DNA of 64,000 nt from the NCBI RefSeq assembly GCF_000150275.1, contig NW_002060943.1, positions 12,865,968 to 12,929,967 of the forward strand. Reading direction: 5' to 3'. Source of the DNA: Trichoplax adhaerens. Its lineage: Eukaryota; Placozoa; Uniplacotomia; Trichoplacea; Trichoplacidae. Of the stretch, positions 48,612 to 59,180 are shown piece by piece (positions within the stretch are counted from its first letter, which is position 1; each line of letters starts with the position of its first letter). Both the position numbers and the translations under genes were made by a program. The notes under the pieces are model-generated. The model was not told the DNA's origin. It saw only the letters and a list, made by a program, of their open reading frames with translations, and did not search any database.

Positions 48612-51073
48612 AGTATATTAAGAAAAAGTTAGCGATTCTAAATTAAAGAATTCTCACCTTGAACCGGTTTAAATTAATGTCATAATCGATCACTTAAGTT
48701 CAGGGAATTTTACCGTGGAAGCCTCGATATTACTAAATTCAATTATGAATTTAACCATAGATGAATTACTATCACATATGATATCTACTATGCACAGTAC
48801 TAAAATTACTAAATGTATGCATTTTCTATTGGTTGTAGTCTATTAAACGCGTATGACACAATATATATTGCTCAACCAAAGTAACAATTACATAACAACC
48901 ATTAATCACAGCCCAGATAAAGTAGTTAGAATTATAATATCTACTTTAATCAGTTAACTAAATGATTCACTGTCGCAAATATCCAAGGTAAGTTATATTA
49001 CTTTATTATTAAATATCACTCTTGCATAGTGTCACAGTCATCAAAATAACTTAGATATGGATGTTTAGTTTATGAATAAGATATTGTTTTGAACTTTTAG
49101 AAGTATTAACTACTACTTTAGGAATTGTTATTGTTAGTAATACACTAAGTTATTATGATGTTATGATGATATAGTAATATGTTACAAGCAAGTATCGAGA
49201 GCAAAGGAACTTGACAGAGCTTACTGTCGAACTAGATTTACATATGAAACTGTTTATTACCTCGAATATCCGTATTCGATAATTCAATCGTAATAACATG
49301 TTTGTTATTGAATGTTGATAGCATAGTAAATATATTTATAACTGCTGAAAGAGTATATAAGAAGGACTGTGAACAATAGAAAGTGAATCAGGTTAAGGCT
49401 AAGTTGGATGATAGCTTTATACCGCATATTGTGTTGAGCGAGCTAGTTCTTCTTAAGGATTCCGATTACTATACCGTAGATTAGGGAAGTAGTTGTGCGG
49501 ATTAAAGTAAAGTTTATTATAAACGCTGTGTTTTTTTCTTGTGTCGCAAGGGTAGTTGTGGCACATATATTTTATTGAAGCTAAAATTATTTCTTCTACA
49601 ATATAACAATAAGTATAGAATCTAAAAGCAAACATTATTGGTAGATCAAGGACTTTCATATTATTTTTTGAAGCGCATTATGCTTTTCGTTAAACTATCA
49701 GTAGCCTGTATTATATAGAGTATTGTATTGAAATTTCTCAGACATAAAATTTATTCAATTGCTTCAAACAATTGCCCCTGTGTTCGTTCTTATTAATTTA
49801 TGCCTTCGCTATTAATTAATTCTATATCGATAACTTATTTCCCCAACTCTTACATAGCCTTTACTAACATAAATGGATTGCATGACTTTGCTATTGTCTA
49901 TCGATACGCGATTATTGATTTGTGCTTCAAAGTTTTCTTTGTTTAGGTCCCTCAAACGATATCAACAGTTATGATGCACGTTAATTTGCATGAACTGTGC
50001 ACATGGTCATAATGACTAAATATGTAAGGATTTAATATCGAGTTCTGATATTATTCTGTTATCATAATAACTACAGGATAGAGTATTTTTAGATCATTAC
50101 AACAAAAATTTAGCAATTATCTAGCTGCGGCATGTACTTTCCATTTAATAAATGCCTTGATTACGATAAATATATTAAATTACGCGAAATTTATTTTTTA
50201 TTCTAATTTATTAGCAAGGATAACAGTTTGATTATTACAAAGTAAATATTCAGTTCAGTTACAATAAACTTGAGAACTTGTTATTAATTATGGTACTTTA
50301 TGGACTATTGCAAATATTGCATGCTAGTAAATTTTTAGGTATTACACAAGATGAAAGCTTAAGTTAAGGACTGATTTCATAACTTGAAGTTACAACCAAG
50401 GATATTATTACTTGCAGTTTCGCCCTTCTACATCAAATAGGGTATACGGCTTGTGTAAGAAATGTAGGAATAGTAACTTTGTTAACGTTAGCGGACATCA
50501 AACGATTCAGACCAAATAGTAATGATCTAATCTAATATTACCGATACATGATGCATAGATAGCGAGTATATTTATATATTGCTGGTAAAATAAAAATTAG
50601 ATGTATTACTGTGATAGAGGGTTCGAAGAGTCAGATAATGTGGTTTTAGTTGCCATGCAGAGAATTGCACCAGGAGCTTAAGAAAAGAGGATACTTTATT
50701 GTAGATAGTAGTTAGGTACAATGTGATAATTACGGTAGGTCAGCGTGGTAGCTGCCGTGAGTAAAGTGTGAATACTAACTGTGACTAATAATGCAACTTA
50801 AGAAGTCTAAGGCAGAAAACGGCAGTATTAAAGCTATAGCATTAAAACACATGCAGAGAACATGATTGTAGGATTAGATACAACATATACCATAACAGAT
50901 TATAGAATAGCAGATGATTGTAGAAAATAGCGAGGACAGTAATCACTAAATGTAGTAAGCCATATTTGAATGTAGAGCGACCAGACTGTAGATATGTCTA
51001 AATATAAGATTAATACAACATGTCTATATTTAAGAGTAGAATATAGTGACAGTATAATCTAAATACACTACAA
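48612..51073. other. 3' flank of the first intact GPCR gene, no gene
   Basis: AT-rich with no coding signal. The part around 49800-50300 resembles 42900-43700, that is, the equivalent flank of the GPCR pseudogene. Confidence 0.45.
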
Positions 51074-52033
51074 TTACATACTAGAATGGAATAGCTTTTT
51101 AACTTCAGATATTATACCGGCCCTGATTTGTTTATCAAATGTCACGTAAATAAGTGGATTCAGAAAATGTATCGATAGGACTAGACCATTTATAAAATAG
51201 TTCACTATAAACAAATAAATGTTACCAGGTAAAAGGCGAATTAGGGATTTTTGAGTTATTGAAGCTATAACGCAGCATACAAAATAAGGTAAGCTTAGAA
51301 GTATATAGCATAAGGTTATATAAATCAAAACTTTAATAAATTTTCTTCTCTTTGTAAAGTCTTCATAGAGTTGCTCTGATGTCCGAATGCCAGGTCGAAC
51401 ATAATTCTTTTGATAGATTGCAACTTTTGCATAAGACATGACAATCGTTGCAGTAGGCATGACATATGAAATAAATGACCAATGCAATACATATACTGAT
51501 TCATTAACGCCCATTTCTGGAAAATCACATGTTGTAGGAAAATCTGGATACGAAGACACATACAATAACATTATTGATGTTACAGATATTGATACCAACC
51601 AAATGAGAATCTCAGTTGTAATCAGAAATCTTCGTTTGTGATTTCGGTAAAATGGCGAGAATGGTCTTACAACAATAAAATAGCGATCCACAGCGATCAA
51701 TGCTAAATTCATCATGGAAACCGTGTATGATGTATATAAAATCGTTATACCAATACGACATAGATTGGAACCAGCGACGAAATCTAAATTACCAAAGGTT
51801 ATCATAATAAACATGATCACGGCTGTACTTGCCGAAATAGTATCAGATATAACTGATATTCGAATCAAGCGATAGGTAGTCTTTTGGAATGTTTTGTCTG
51901 TAAAAAGCAATTTGAGTATAAGTATATTTAATATCAATCCAGTTATGTGTGTCGGAATAAAAAATGCCGCAGCATAGCGATAAATTTGTCTAAAATTCGG
52001 TGGAAATAAGTTTGTCGAATTGAAGGTATTCAT
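51074..52033 (-). CDS. Rhodopsin-class (class A) GPCR, single exon, 319 residues
   Basis: Intronless, with ATG at 52031-52033. Seven hydrophobic helices carry the class A landmarks: N36 in TM1 (GLILN), D64 in TM2 (VISD), Cys92 at the top of TM3 paired with Cys169 in ECL2, D116-R117-Y118 at the end of TM3, W145 in TM4, P193 in TM5, a LPY variant (248-250) of the TM6 CWxP proline region, and N292-P293-L-I-Y296 in TM7. NST at residues 5-7 is a potential glycosylation site. There is no TM7 retinal lysine, so it is not an opsin. The ligand is unknown; peptide or amine cannot be decided. It is a close paralogue of 55598-56557 and of the pseudogene at 43769-44593, all on the same strand, which fits a lineage-specific tandem expansion. 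Confidence 0.93.
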   Translation of the reverse strand: MNTFNSTNLFPPNFRQIYRYAAAFFIPTHITGLILNILILKLLFTDKTFQKTTYRLIRISVISDTISASTAVIMFIMITFGNLDFVAGSNLCRIGITILYTSYTVSMMNLALIAVDRYFIVVRPFSPFYRNHKRRFLITTEILIWLVSISVTSIMLLYVSSYPDFPTTCDFPEMGVNESVYVLHWSFISYVMPTATIVMSYAKVAIYQKNYVRPGIRTSEQLYEDFTKRRKFIKVLIYITLCYILLSLPYFVCCVIASITQKSLIRLLPGNIYLFIVNYFINGLVLSIHFLNPLIYVTFDKQIRAGIISEVKKLFHSSM

Positions 52034-55000
52034 TCTGTCAGTAACGTAAACGATGGATTGATAGATAGCTAGCTATATTTGATGACTAGATAATACCTAG
52101 TTTACAATTAAATTTTCGAATATGAAATTATAATATATTCAACGAATAGAGAAGAAAATTGCACTCAGCGCCTGAACTAATCTTAGAAAACGATGCTGGA
52201 TAATTAAATACCAAGTGACTTAAACAGAGAAATAGACTTCATACATTTACCTGAACAATCATAAACTAAGAAAATTTTAATAGAAATTCAATAGTTCTTA
52301 TCAAATATTGTAATAAGTGTGTTTTATTCAAAATTTATAACTAATCAATGAAACAATTATTTCTATAATAAAATTAGACATTAAATGAAATTTTAAAACT
52401 ACTCTATATTGCGGTCGAATTTTAATAGAAAAAAAAACTGATATTTGCAGTAGTTATCATAAAACTTGGAGATTGATGTTGTAAGTTAAGTTACCGTATG
52501 TAATCTATTATAGCCTTTACTGGATTCCTGGGCTATTCCTTTCTCAAAATTACTTTCAGTTCCGGCATTCAAGACATGATGATATTATAATTTTCTGGGT
52601 AACTTATTAATTCTTATAGGGTTTTTGAATTCTAATATTTATAAACTATGCTTTTCAATAAGGTTTAGTCTATTCTTAGTAAAGTTATATTCTACACGGT
52701 GGAAATCTGTTTACACTCTAGTTTGATTATAGTATATCGTAGAACTACCATAATATTAAAGTAAGATGTTCTTATTAGTCACTCGCGTATATAAAAAATT
52801 TCCTCTTTCTGTGCTTCTTACCTTATAAAAGCGATCTTTATGCATTTATTTCGTTAGTGAATTTTGCCAGTTACACACCAAACTTGTACACTTTATCTAT
52901 TCTACTTTTCCTATCGCTATTTCGACTAGTAACGTCGTTATACATGCTGCTTCCTTCTCGCACTACTTGCAATAAAGACTGTTTTTGACTAAGCTATTCT
53001 CCTGTCATTTCTTGCGATTGCTATAAACGTACAATCTTCCGAAATATTACAATAAACTAAAATGAATTAGCTGTTCTGTGAAGATTTTACTTCTTCCCCA
53101 AATCCTAAGATCGAGTGAATATTTAGCTAACTAAAATTTTAATAATGCATTAAGCATAAATAAGACTCCATTAACTTTAGGGATACAAAGAACTATAGAG
53201 ATTAAAATAGCAACAATCAGTGCGGAACATCTAGGATAAATTCAACTGGAAAAGCCGTTCTTTTTAATTAATTATTAACTATTGAGAGAAAAATTTAAAA
53301 CAAGTTATACTATGATAATACGTAACTTTAACAGATCACTTAGCAATAAAATCAAACTTAGAATAGGGATTTACGAGTAAATTATAGTAACCCATCATGA
53401 AAAGCAATAAACAATTGCTAAAATAATTCAAATTTTTATGAACAAAGTTTAATAAAAATTTTTCCGGGAACTTTCTGGCAGTGATAATAATTGGAAAAAT
53501 TTCACGTGCTGCTACTTCGACAGTATTCCTATTTTCATTGAAATATATAATCAATCTAAGATAAAATTGACATTTGAGCATGTAACATAGTAGTTATCAT
53601 CGAATTTGTATTAATCGTTAAGGTAATTTTACTTATCTTTAAGAATTCCAATTTAGTATAATAAGACTTTCGGGATATACTAACCCGATAATTCACAATC
53701 AGCCATAAATCACACTTTATGTTCTAAGCCAAGACTTTTAGTCACATTTATATATCAATTAGCCTTAGCAACGGTTTCATTTGTTAAAATTATGAGAAAG
53801 AGAATTTTAATCGCATTTTTCATTCAGGAATAATTTTTTCAAATACTTTTCTGATAGATTGTCAAGCAGTCGACTGCGGTAAAAACTCAAATCAGCAAAC
53901 GCATGCCATAAACTTCTGTGATTGTAAAGAATATTGCTCTAACAAGTTCTATGCATCCAATATTGATCAGTTAGCAATATTTTCAAAATAGATAAAGATG
54001 TAAAAAGAATCGAACAAGTTATGACTAGTAGGTGCAATGATTTTATGCATATTTTTTTGATCTATGATCACAAGTATTTTAGATCACATTTCTAATCATC
54101 ACTTGTCATATTACTCAAAAACCCAAATTTGTAAATCAACTCAATTCTCGCTCTAGAATATCTACTAGCTACTCTTCCATTTCACCTACGATCAAAAATA
54201 TCTTTAAGTACGCATTTATGACGCATCTCAATAACAGTATAGTTCTGAGCGATAAAACTGAGAGTCATTTCATACGATTGAGAAAACCATAGCCAAAGTG
54301 ATATCTCACTTGAAATTCACATTTTGTTTATACAACATCATTAAATTTTCCATCTATTATAGCTCTTAATAATAGTCTTAATAGCATTGACTATTCTGAT
54401 TGCACATTTTGATTAAAAAAATAGACTAATAATTTACTGGCGATAACATCTTATGTGTAAGTACATTGAATGTAGATCTATTTTCTAAATCATCTACATG
54501 AGTTACAACTACTTTAGTAAACCGTAAAGAAACATATACCTTATTATAAGACAAAGTATTTGTGAGATACTTTTATTATAAAATCATATACACTGGAATG
54601 TTTAAAAATTACGCGCTTAGATGTTAAGATGTACATTGATAAAATTCGCAGGAGATGTCGATGTTTGCTTATATATTAACTGATAGACATCTCTACCAAT
54701 AATTATCTTGTAATTTTGACTATGCTATTCGGGTTCTGATTTAATATCTATTTAACTCAGTAAAGTTTAATTAGTTACAATTATAAACAATCACGACATG
54801 CTACAATAGCTATTGCTACTTTTGTATATCTTATCTGAGCTATATTACTTCTACTATACAAAGCACGAGTAGAATTCTAAAAGTATACAAGGAAGCCTTT
54901 TACAAAAATATTTTTGAACGCATTATCCCAACTATTAAATCGTCAGCAGTCTGCAATATTAATGTAGCCCTCAGTTAAACAAAATTTCTGATGCATAAAA

Positions 55001-55597
55001 TCAATTTAATTATATAATTATTGGGAAGAGTTATCTTTTCATAGGTCCATTCTTATCCATTAGCATTTCTGCTATTCACGAATTTAATTATTAATAGCCT
55101 ATTATACACGTACATTATTATTTCACACAAGAAATTTTCAATTAATTAATGCTTTGCTTTACAAGAACAATATTGAACATTGCAAAATTTGTTTTTCTAC
55201 TTTCGGTAATTTGTTTACATATCACTTGTGGTAAATAGAAGAACAATTAATTTAATCGATTGTAACTTATTTTGAGTCTTCGTATTTCATCAGTACGGAA
55301 GGAGAGCTTTCTCGCGATGCTGTAGGCGTTGCAGAGAATGAAATGCTAAATTTAAGTTTTAGTTTCATAGCTTAAAATAAATAGCAAGGACTATAATTAA
55401 TTTTGTTTACCATCTCCAATATTAAAAGGACATATAACGATTTATAACGTATTTCTGTAGAAAATCAGAATCTTATAACATAAGCGAACATTAAAATAGT
55501 TAAGATTAACTATTAATGATGTTATCAATTAGAATCAATTCCGTACTATAGGTGTATATCACGAATTGATGGTAAAGAAATGGAAAAGTTAGATGTG
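52034..55597. other. Spacer between the two intact GPCR genes
   Basis: No gene is seen. The last ~200 bp (55380-55597) are homologous to the 3' flank of the GPCR pseudogene (43560-43768), showing that the duplicated unit includes flanking DNA. Confidence 0.5.
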
Positions 55598-56557
55598 TTA
55601 TTTACTACAATAGAATAATTTTGTTAATGTTGATAGCATTCCGGCCCTAACCCGTTTATCAAACGTCATATAAATAATTGGGTTTATAACAGGTAAGGAT
55701 GTCACGATAGCTATGGCAATATATGCCAATATAAACGTAAAAACATTACCTACTGACATACTAATGACCGATCGCTGATATATTCCAGATACTGTACAAT
55801 TTAGTGAATGCGGCAAAACTATTATTACATAGCATATCGTTATATAAATCATCAGTTTAATAAATTTCCGTCTATTTCTAAAGTCATTATCGAGCTCTTC
55901 TGATGTCCGAAAACCAGGTCGAACATAGTTCTTTTGAAGCAGTATAATTTTCGTATAAGAAAAGATAATGATTATAATAGGCATAGCATATACAATAAAG
56001 ACCCAAAGTATCAGATAAATGGATTGATCAAGGTCCATATGTGGAAAATCGCATGACGTAGGTACGCCAGGGATCGGAGCTAGATAAAGTGCGAAAGGAG
56101 ATGTGACAGATATTGATACTAGCCAGACAAAAAATTCAGTAACAATCAGAAATTTTGTTTTATGATTTCGATAAAATGGCGAGAGTGGTCTCACGATAGC
56201 AAAATAGCGATCTACCGCAACCAATGCTAAGTTCATGATGGAAATTGCGATTGATGAAAACATTATAGTGGCTAAGATACGACAAAGATTGGAGCTGGTA
56301 ATGTCATCTATATTGACAAAGATTGATATTGTAAACAAGACCACAGTTGCAGTTGCCGATATAACATCCGATATTACTGGCATTCGAATCAAACGATAAG
56401 TAGGATTTTGGAAATTTTTGTCTGTAAAAAGTAGATGGAGTAAAGTTATGTTGAGTATTAATCCTATTGTATATAAAGGAAGGAAACCCAACCAAATATA
56501 GCGATAAATCTGTGCAAAAAGTAATCCAAATGAGTTCGTTCTATTGGAGATATCCAT
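55598..56557 (-). CDS. Rhodopsin-class (class A) GPCR, single exon, 319 residues
   Basis: Intronless, with ATG at 56555-56557. It is the same length as its neighbour at 51074-52033, with all landmark residues at identical positions: N36, D64, Cys92/Cys169, D116-R-Y118, W145, P193, P249 and N292-P-I-I-Y296. TM6 reads CYVIIVLPH, so the aromatic toggle position is replaced. NRT at 5-7 is a potential glycosylation site. The second intracellular loop (VRPLSPFYRNHK) and third loop (YVRPGFRTSEEL, FRNRRKFIK) are the best conserved parts between the two paralogues, while ECL2 and TM7 differ more, as expected if ligand recognition has diverged and G-protein coupling is shared. The ligand is unknown. 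Confidence 0.93.
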   Translation of the reverse strand: MDISNRTNSFGLLFAQIYRYIWLGFLPLYTIGLILNITLLHLLFTDKNFQNPTYRLIRMPVISDVISATATVVLFTISIFVNIDDITSSNLCRILATIMFSSIAISIMNLALVAVDRYFAIVRPLSPFYRNHKTKFLIVTEFFVWLVSISVTSPFALYLAPIPGVPTSCDFPHMDLDQSIYLILWVFIVYAMPIIIIIFSYTKIILLQKNYVRPGFRTSEELDNDFRNRRKFIKLMIYITICYVIIVLPHSLNCTVSGIYQRSVISMSVGNVFTFILAYIAIAIVTSLPVINPIIYMTFDKRVRAGMLSTLTKLFYCSK

Positions 56558-58159
56558 TCTTCTGGAATAGAAAACGATAGATTGATCGATAGTACTGTAA
56601 TATTTGCGGACTCGATGATCTTAGGCTTGAAATTGAATATTAGAATAAAAAATTGGATTGTATCTGGTAAATAAACAAAAAAGTATTACCAACTTCAGGA
56701 GTTATCGCAACAAAATGATATAAAAAATGGAAATAGTTACTACTATTATTTAATAGGCTGCAATAGGTATATATCTATTAACTTTCTCTACAAATCAATA
56801 CCATAAATATTTCAGAACATTACTTGGATTGCATTATGTGCAGATATTTATTACGCAACACTGCTTGTAATAAAAGAAAAGATAGATGTACATTATTAGT
56901 TGTCTTTTATGTTTATTCAAAGTAACTTATTCATACATTAAGAGTCAATATGGCGGGTTGTCATTGGTTTACCGGATGAATAAAATAACTTAATATATAT
57001 TATCAAATAGTCGTTAGAATTTATTGTTTCGTGTCCTATCTCACGACTACATTAAATATAATGGTAATTACCGTAAATTTTCGAAATTATATACTTGTAG
57101 TAGATTCTAAGAATTTAAGTAACTCTATTTGAAAGGATAATTTGATCGACAAAAAGGAATTCTTGAAGCTCGTTGTGGCAAATATCCAGGTGTTACTTTA
57201 GGTACGCCAAATATTACTCTTCCAAATACTGGAAGTTAGGATTATTAGAAAATGCATATCTTGGCATCAAAGTAAATATCCAACTAATTAAACTTGTCAG
57301 ATCTTTTGTAATAATAATTGCTATGATAATAAACGCAACACTTATGTGCACTGTAGGTATGCCCATTGGTAGGTACTACAACTAAGTATTTACGTAAGTG
57401 ATTAGACGAAAACTTCACGATTGAATTCAATTAATTTATTTATTAACTGATTCTATCAAACCAACTGTACAATATTCAACCAATGTATTTTAAAAGAAAA
57501 TGGTAAATTTAAAATTATTACGGTCTAAGACATAGCACCTAGACTCAACCACCACCAAACATCAACGAAACTACATGAAATAATAGTTTGTCCTAAGACA
57601 CAGCGCCTAGTCTCAACCACTACCAAAAATTAAGATTTACTTATACACGTATAATAAAAGAATTTATGAGCTAAACTGCCATCAACTAGTTCAGTTTGCA
57701 CAAAAAGGATAAATCGAGTAATATTTTTAACTACTACTTCTCTTTTTATAGTTTCTGCTTGAACTGCACCAAATGTAAATTATGAATACGTCTCATAGCA
57801 ATTAAGTAAAATAATATAATTGCTATAGAATGTAAGGATTTTCCCTTATAAATTCATTCATATTGTACAGTCCTAAAGTTCAGTCTGCGTTAATACTGAC
57901 CATTGGGATAATGCTAACAAAATAATATCTACCATCACAAACGATAAGGTATCGGGTATCAAAAATAAGATCTGTGAAATAAATCAATCCCTTTAATAAA
58001 ATATTTATCCTCTCGAGCTGAAACCATATCTAAAGATATCTAAAAGTAATTATATCTGACTGCTATCTTATAAAAAGAAATGTTATACTCTTCATTACAA
58101 ATTTATTTCATATTGTTTGATACAGTAAGCCTTAAGTAAAATACTACAGATCAAGAAGA
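56558..58159. other. 5' flank of the second GPCR, no intact gene
   Basis: 56690-56830 resembles 44740-44850, the 5' flank of the pseudogene. A minus-strand stretch at 57173-57385 has a hydrophobic, faintly transporter-like reading but no start or splice frame. A 66-bp direct repeat lies at 57527-57640. Confidence 0.45.
57527..57640. repeat. 66-bp direct repeat, two copies
   Basis: 'AAGACATAGCACCTAGACTC' near 57527 recurs as 'AAGACACAGCGCCTAGTCTC' near 57593, each followed by AACCACnACCAAA. Confidence 0.6.
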
Positions 58160-58490
58160 TATATTCAATATGGAATCAAGCGAATTTAAGTATCTTTACC
58201 TTTCAACCGACAAGTTGGAAATAAATGCTTTCGAAAATGGTGTATAGGAAATCAAGTTCAATATTGGAGGCCTTCAATGCAGCCATTTAAAACTGACTGA
58301 CAGAATTTTTTAAATCAACTGAGATCACGGAAAGTCTTTATTATTTGGACTACTGCAACTAGAAATAAAGCTTTGTCGATCAATGAAGTAACATGGCTGG
58401 TCTCATCCGGCCAATTAGCAGCCAAAGGGATAAAACTTTCTTTAATAAAGTTATGCCAACATTAATTACGTATCATGTCAATCAAGTGTA
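58160..58490 (+). pseudogene. Decayed copy of the unknown coding-like module (copy 3)
   Basis: It reads LSTDKLEINAFENGV, a TAG, then EIKFNIGGLQCSHLKLTD, with a stop soon after. It aligns to 44930-45190 at DNA level, including the CTTGACTATTGCAG/TTTGGACTACTGCAA segment. A short further match ('CGACCGATAAGCTAAATATAGAAGCC') lies at about 62814. Confidence 0.4.
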
Positions 58491-58629
58491 AATTTTTAAT
58501 ATTGTATTCACAGAAAATTTAATAAAAGGATTGACCGTAGACTATTTTGACTGCGTATTGATTGAATTGATGAATTTTTAGCCTTCTACACCAGGTGTAT
58601 CTTATTCAGATCTACTTCCTCTACCAGAC

Positions 58630-59180
58630 TGTAATGTAACTTAGTATTGTGATTGTAGACTGTTAGCCATGTGCAGTATAATGTACGGTAGATATTTATC
58701 CTAAGAGATATCTACTAGCTATAACTATAGACTATAGTGGTATAGACTCTATGCTAGAGTACAGATGACTATATACAGTAAGGTGTTAAGTTACTAATAA
58801 GGCTATAGGTAAAAATAAAACTGTAAATCATATATTAGGATATGGTTAATTCATTGTACTTTGGCTGGTGTGAATGATGTCTACGTAAGTACTGTAGTCG
58901 TATCCATATTGGATTAATGATGGTCCGCAGTAGAATAGTCATACTAAGAATAAGTTAACTATCTGTAAAATAAGGTAAAAGGTTGCTATGCGGATTGTAG
59001 TTGCGAATGCTACGGAAAGTATAAAAGCATACAACTTTAGATTATTCTCATAGTTCGTTCTAGAAGTCTTTAGTAGTAGTATTCGGCTAAAGTAGAGCTG
59101 TGTGTAGTTAATCTTTGTATAAGATTGAATAAAGCCCTTATTTTTCTAAAATTTGGAATTTCGTGATTGGTATATATCAC
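58630..59180 (-). repeat. Right arm of the ~550-bp inverted repeat
   Basis: Reverse complement of 48066-48611. It starts TGTAATGTAACTTAGTATTG and ends GTGATTGGTATATATCAC. The two arms enclose about 10 kb containing both intact GPCR genes. Confidence 0.9.
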
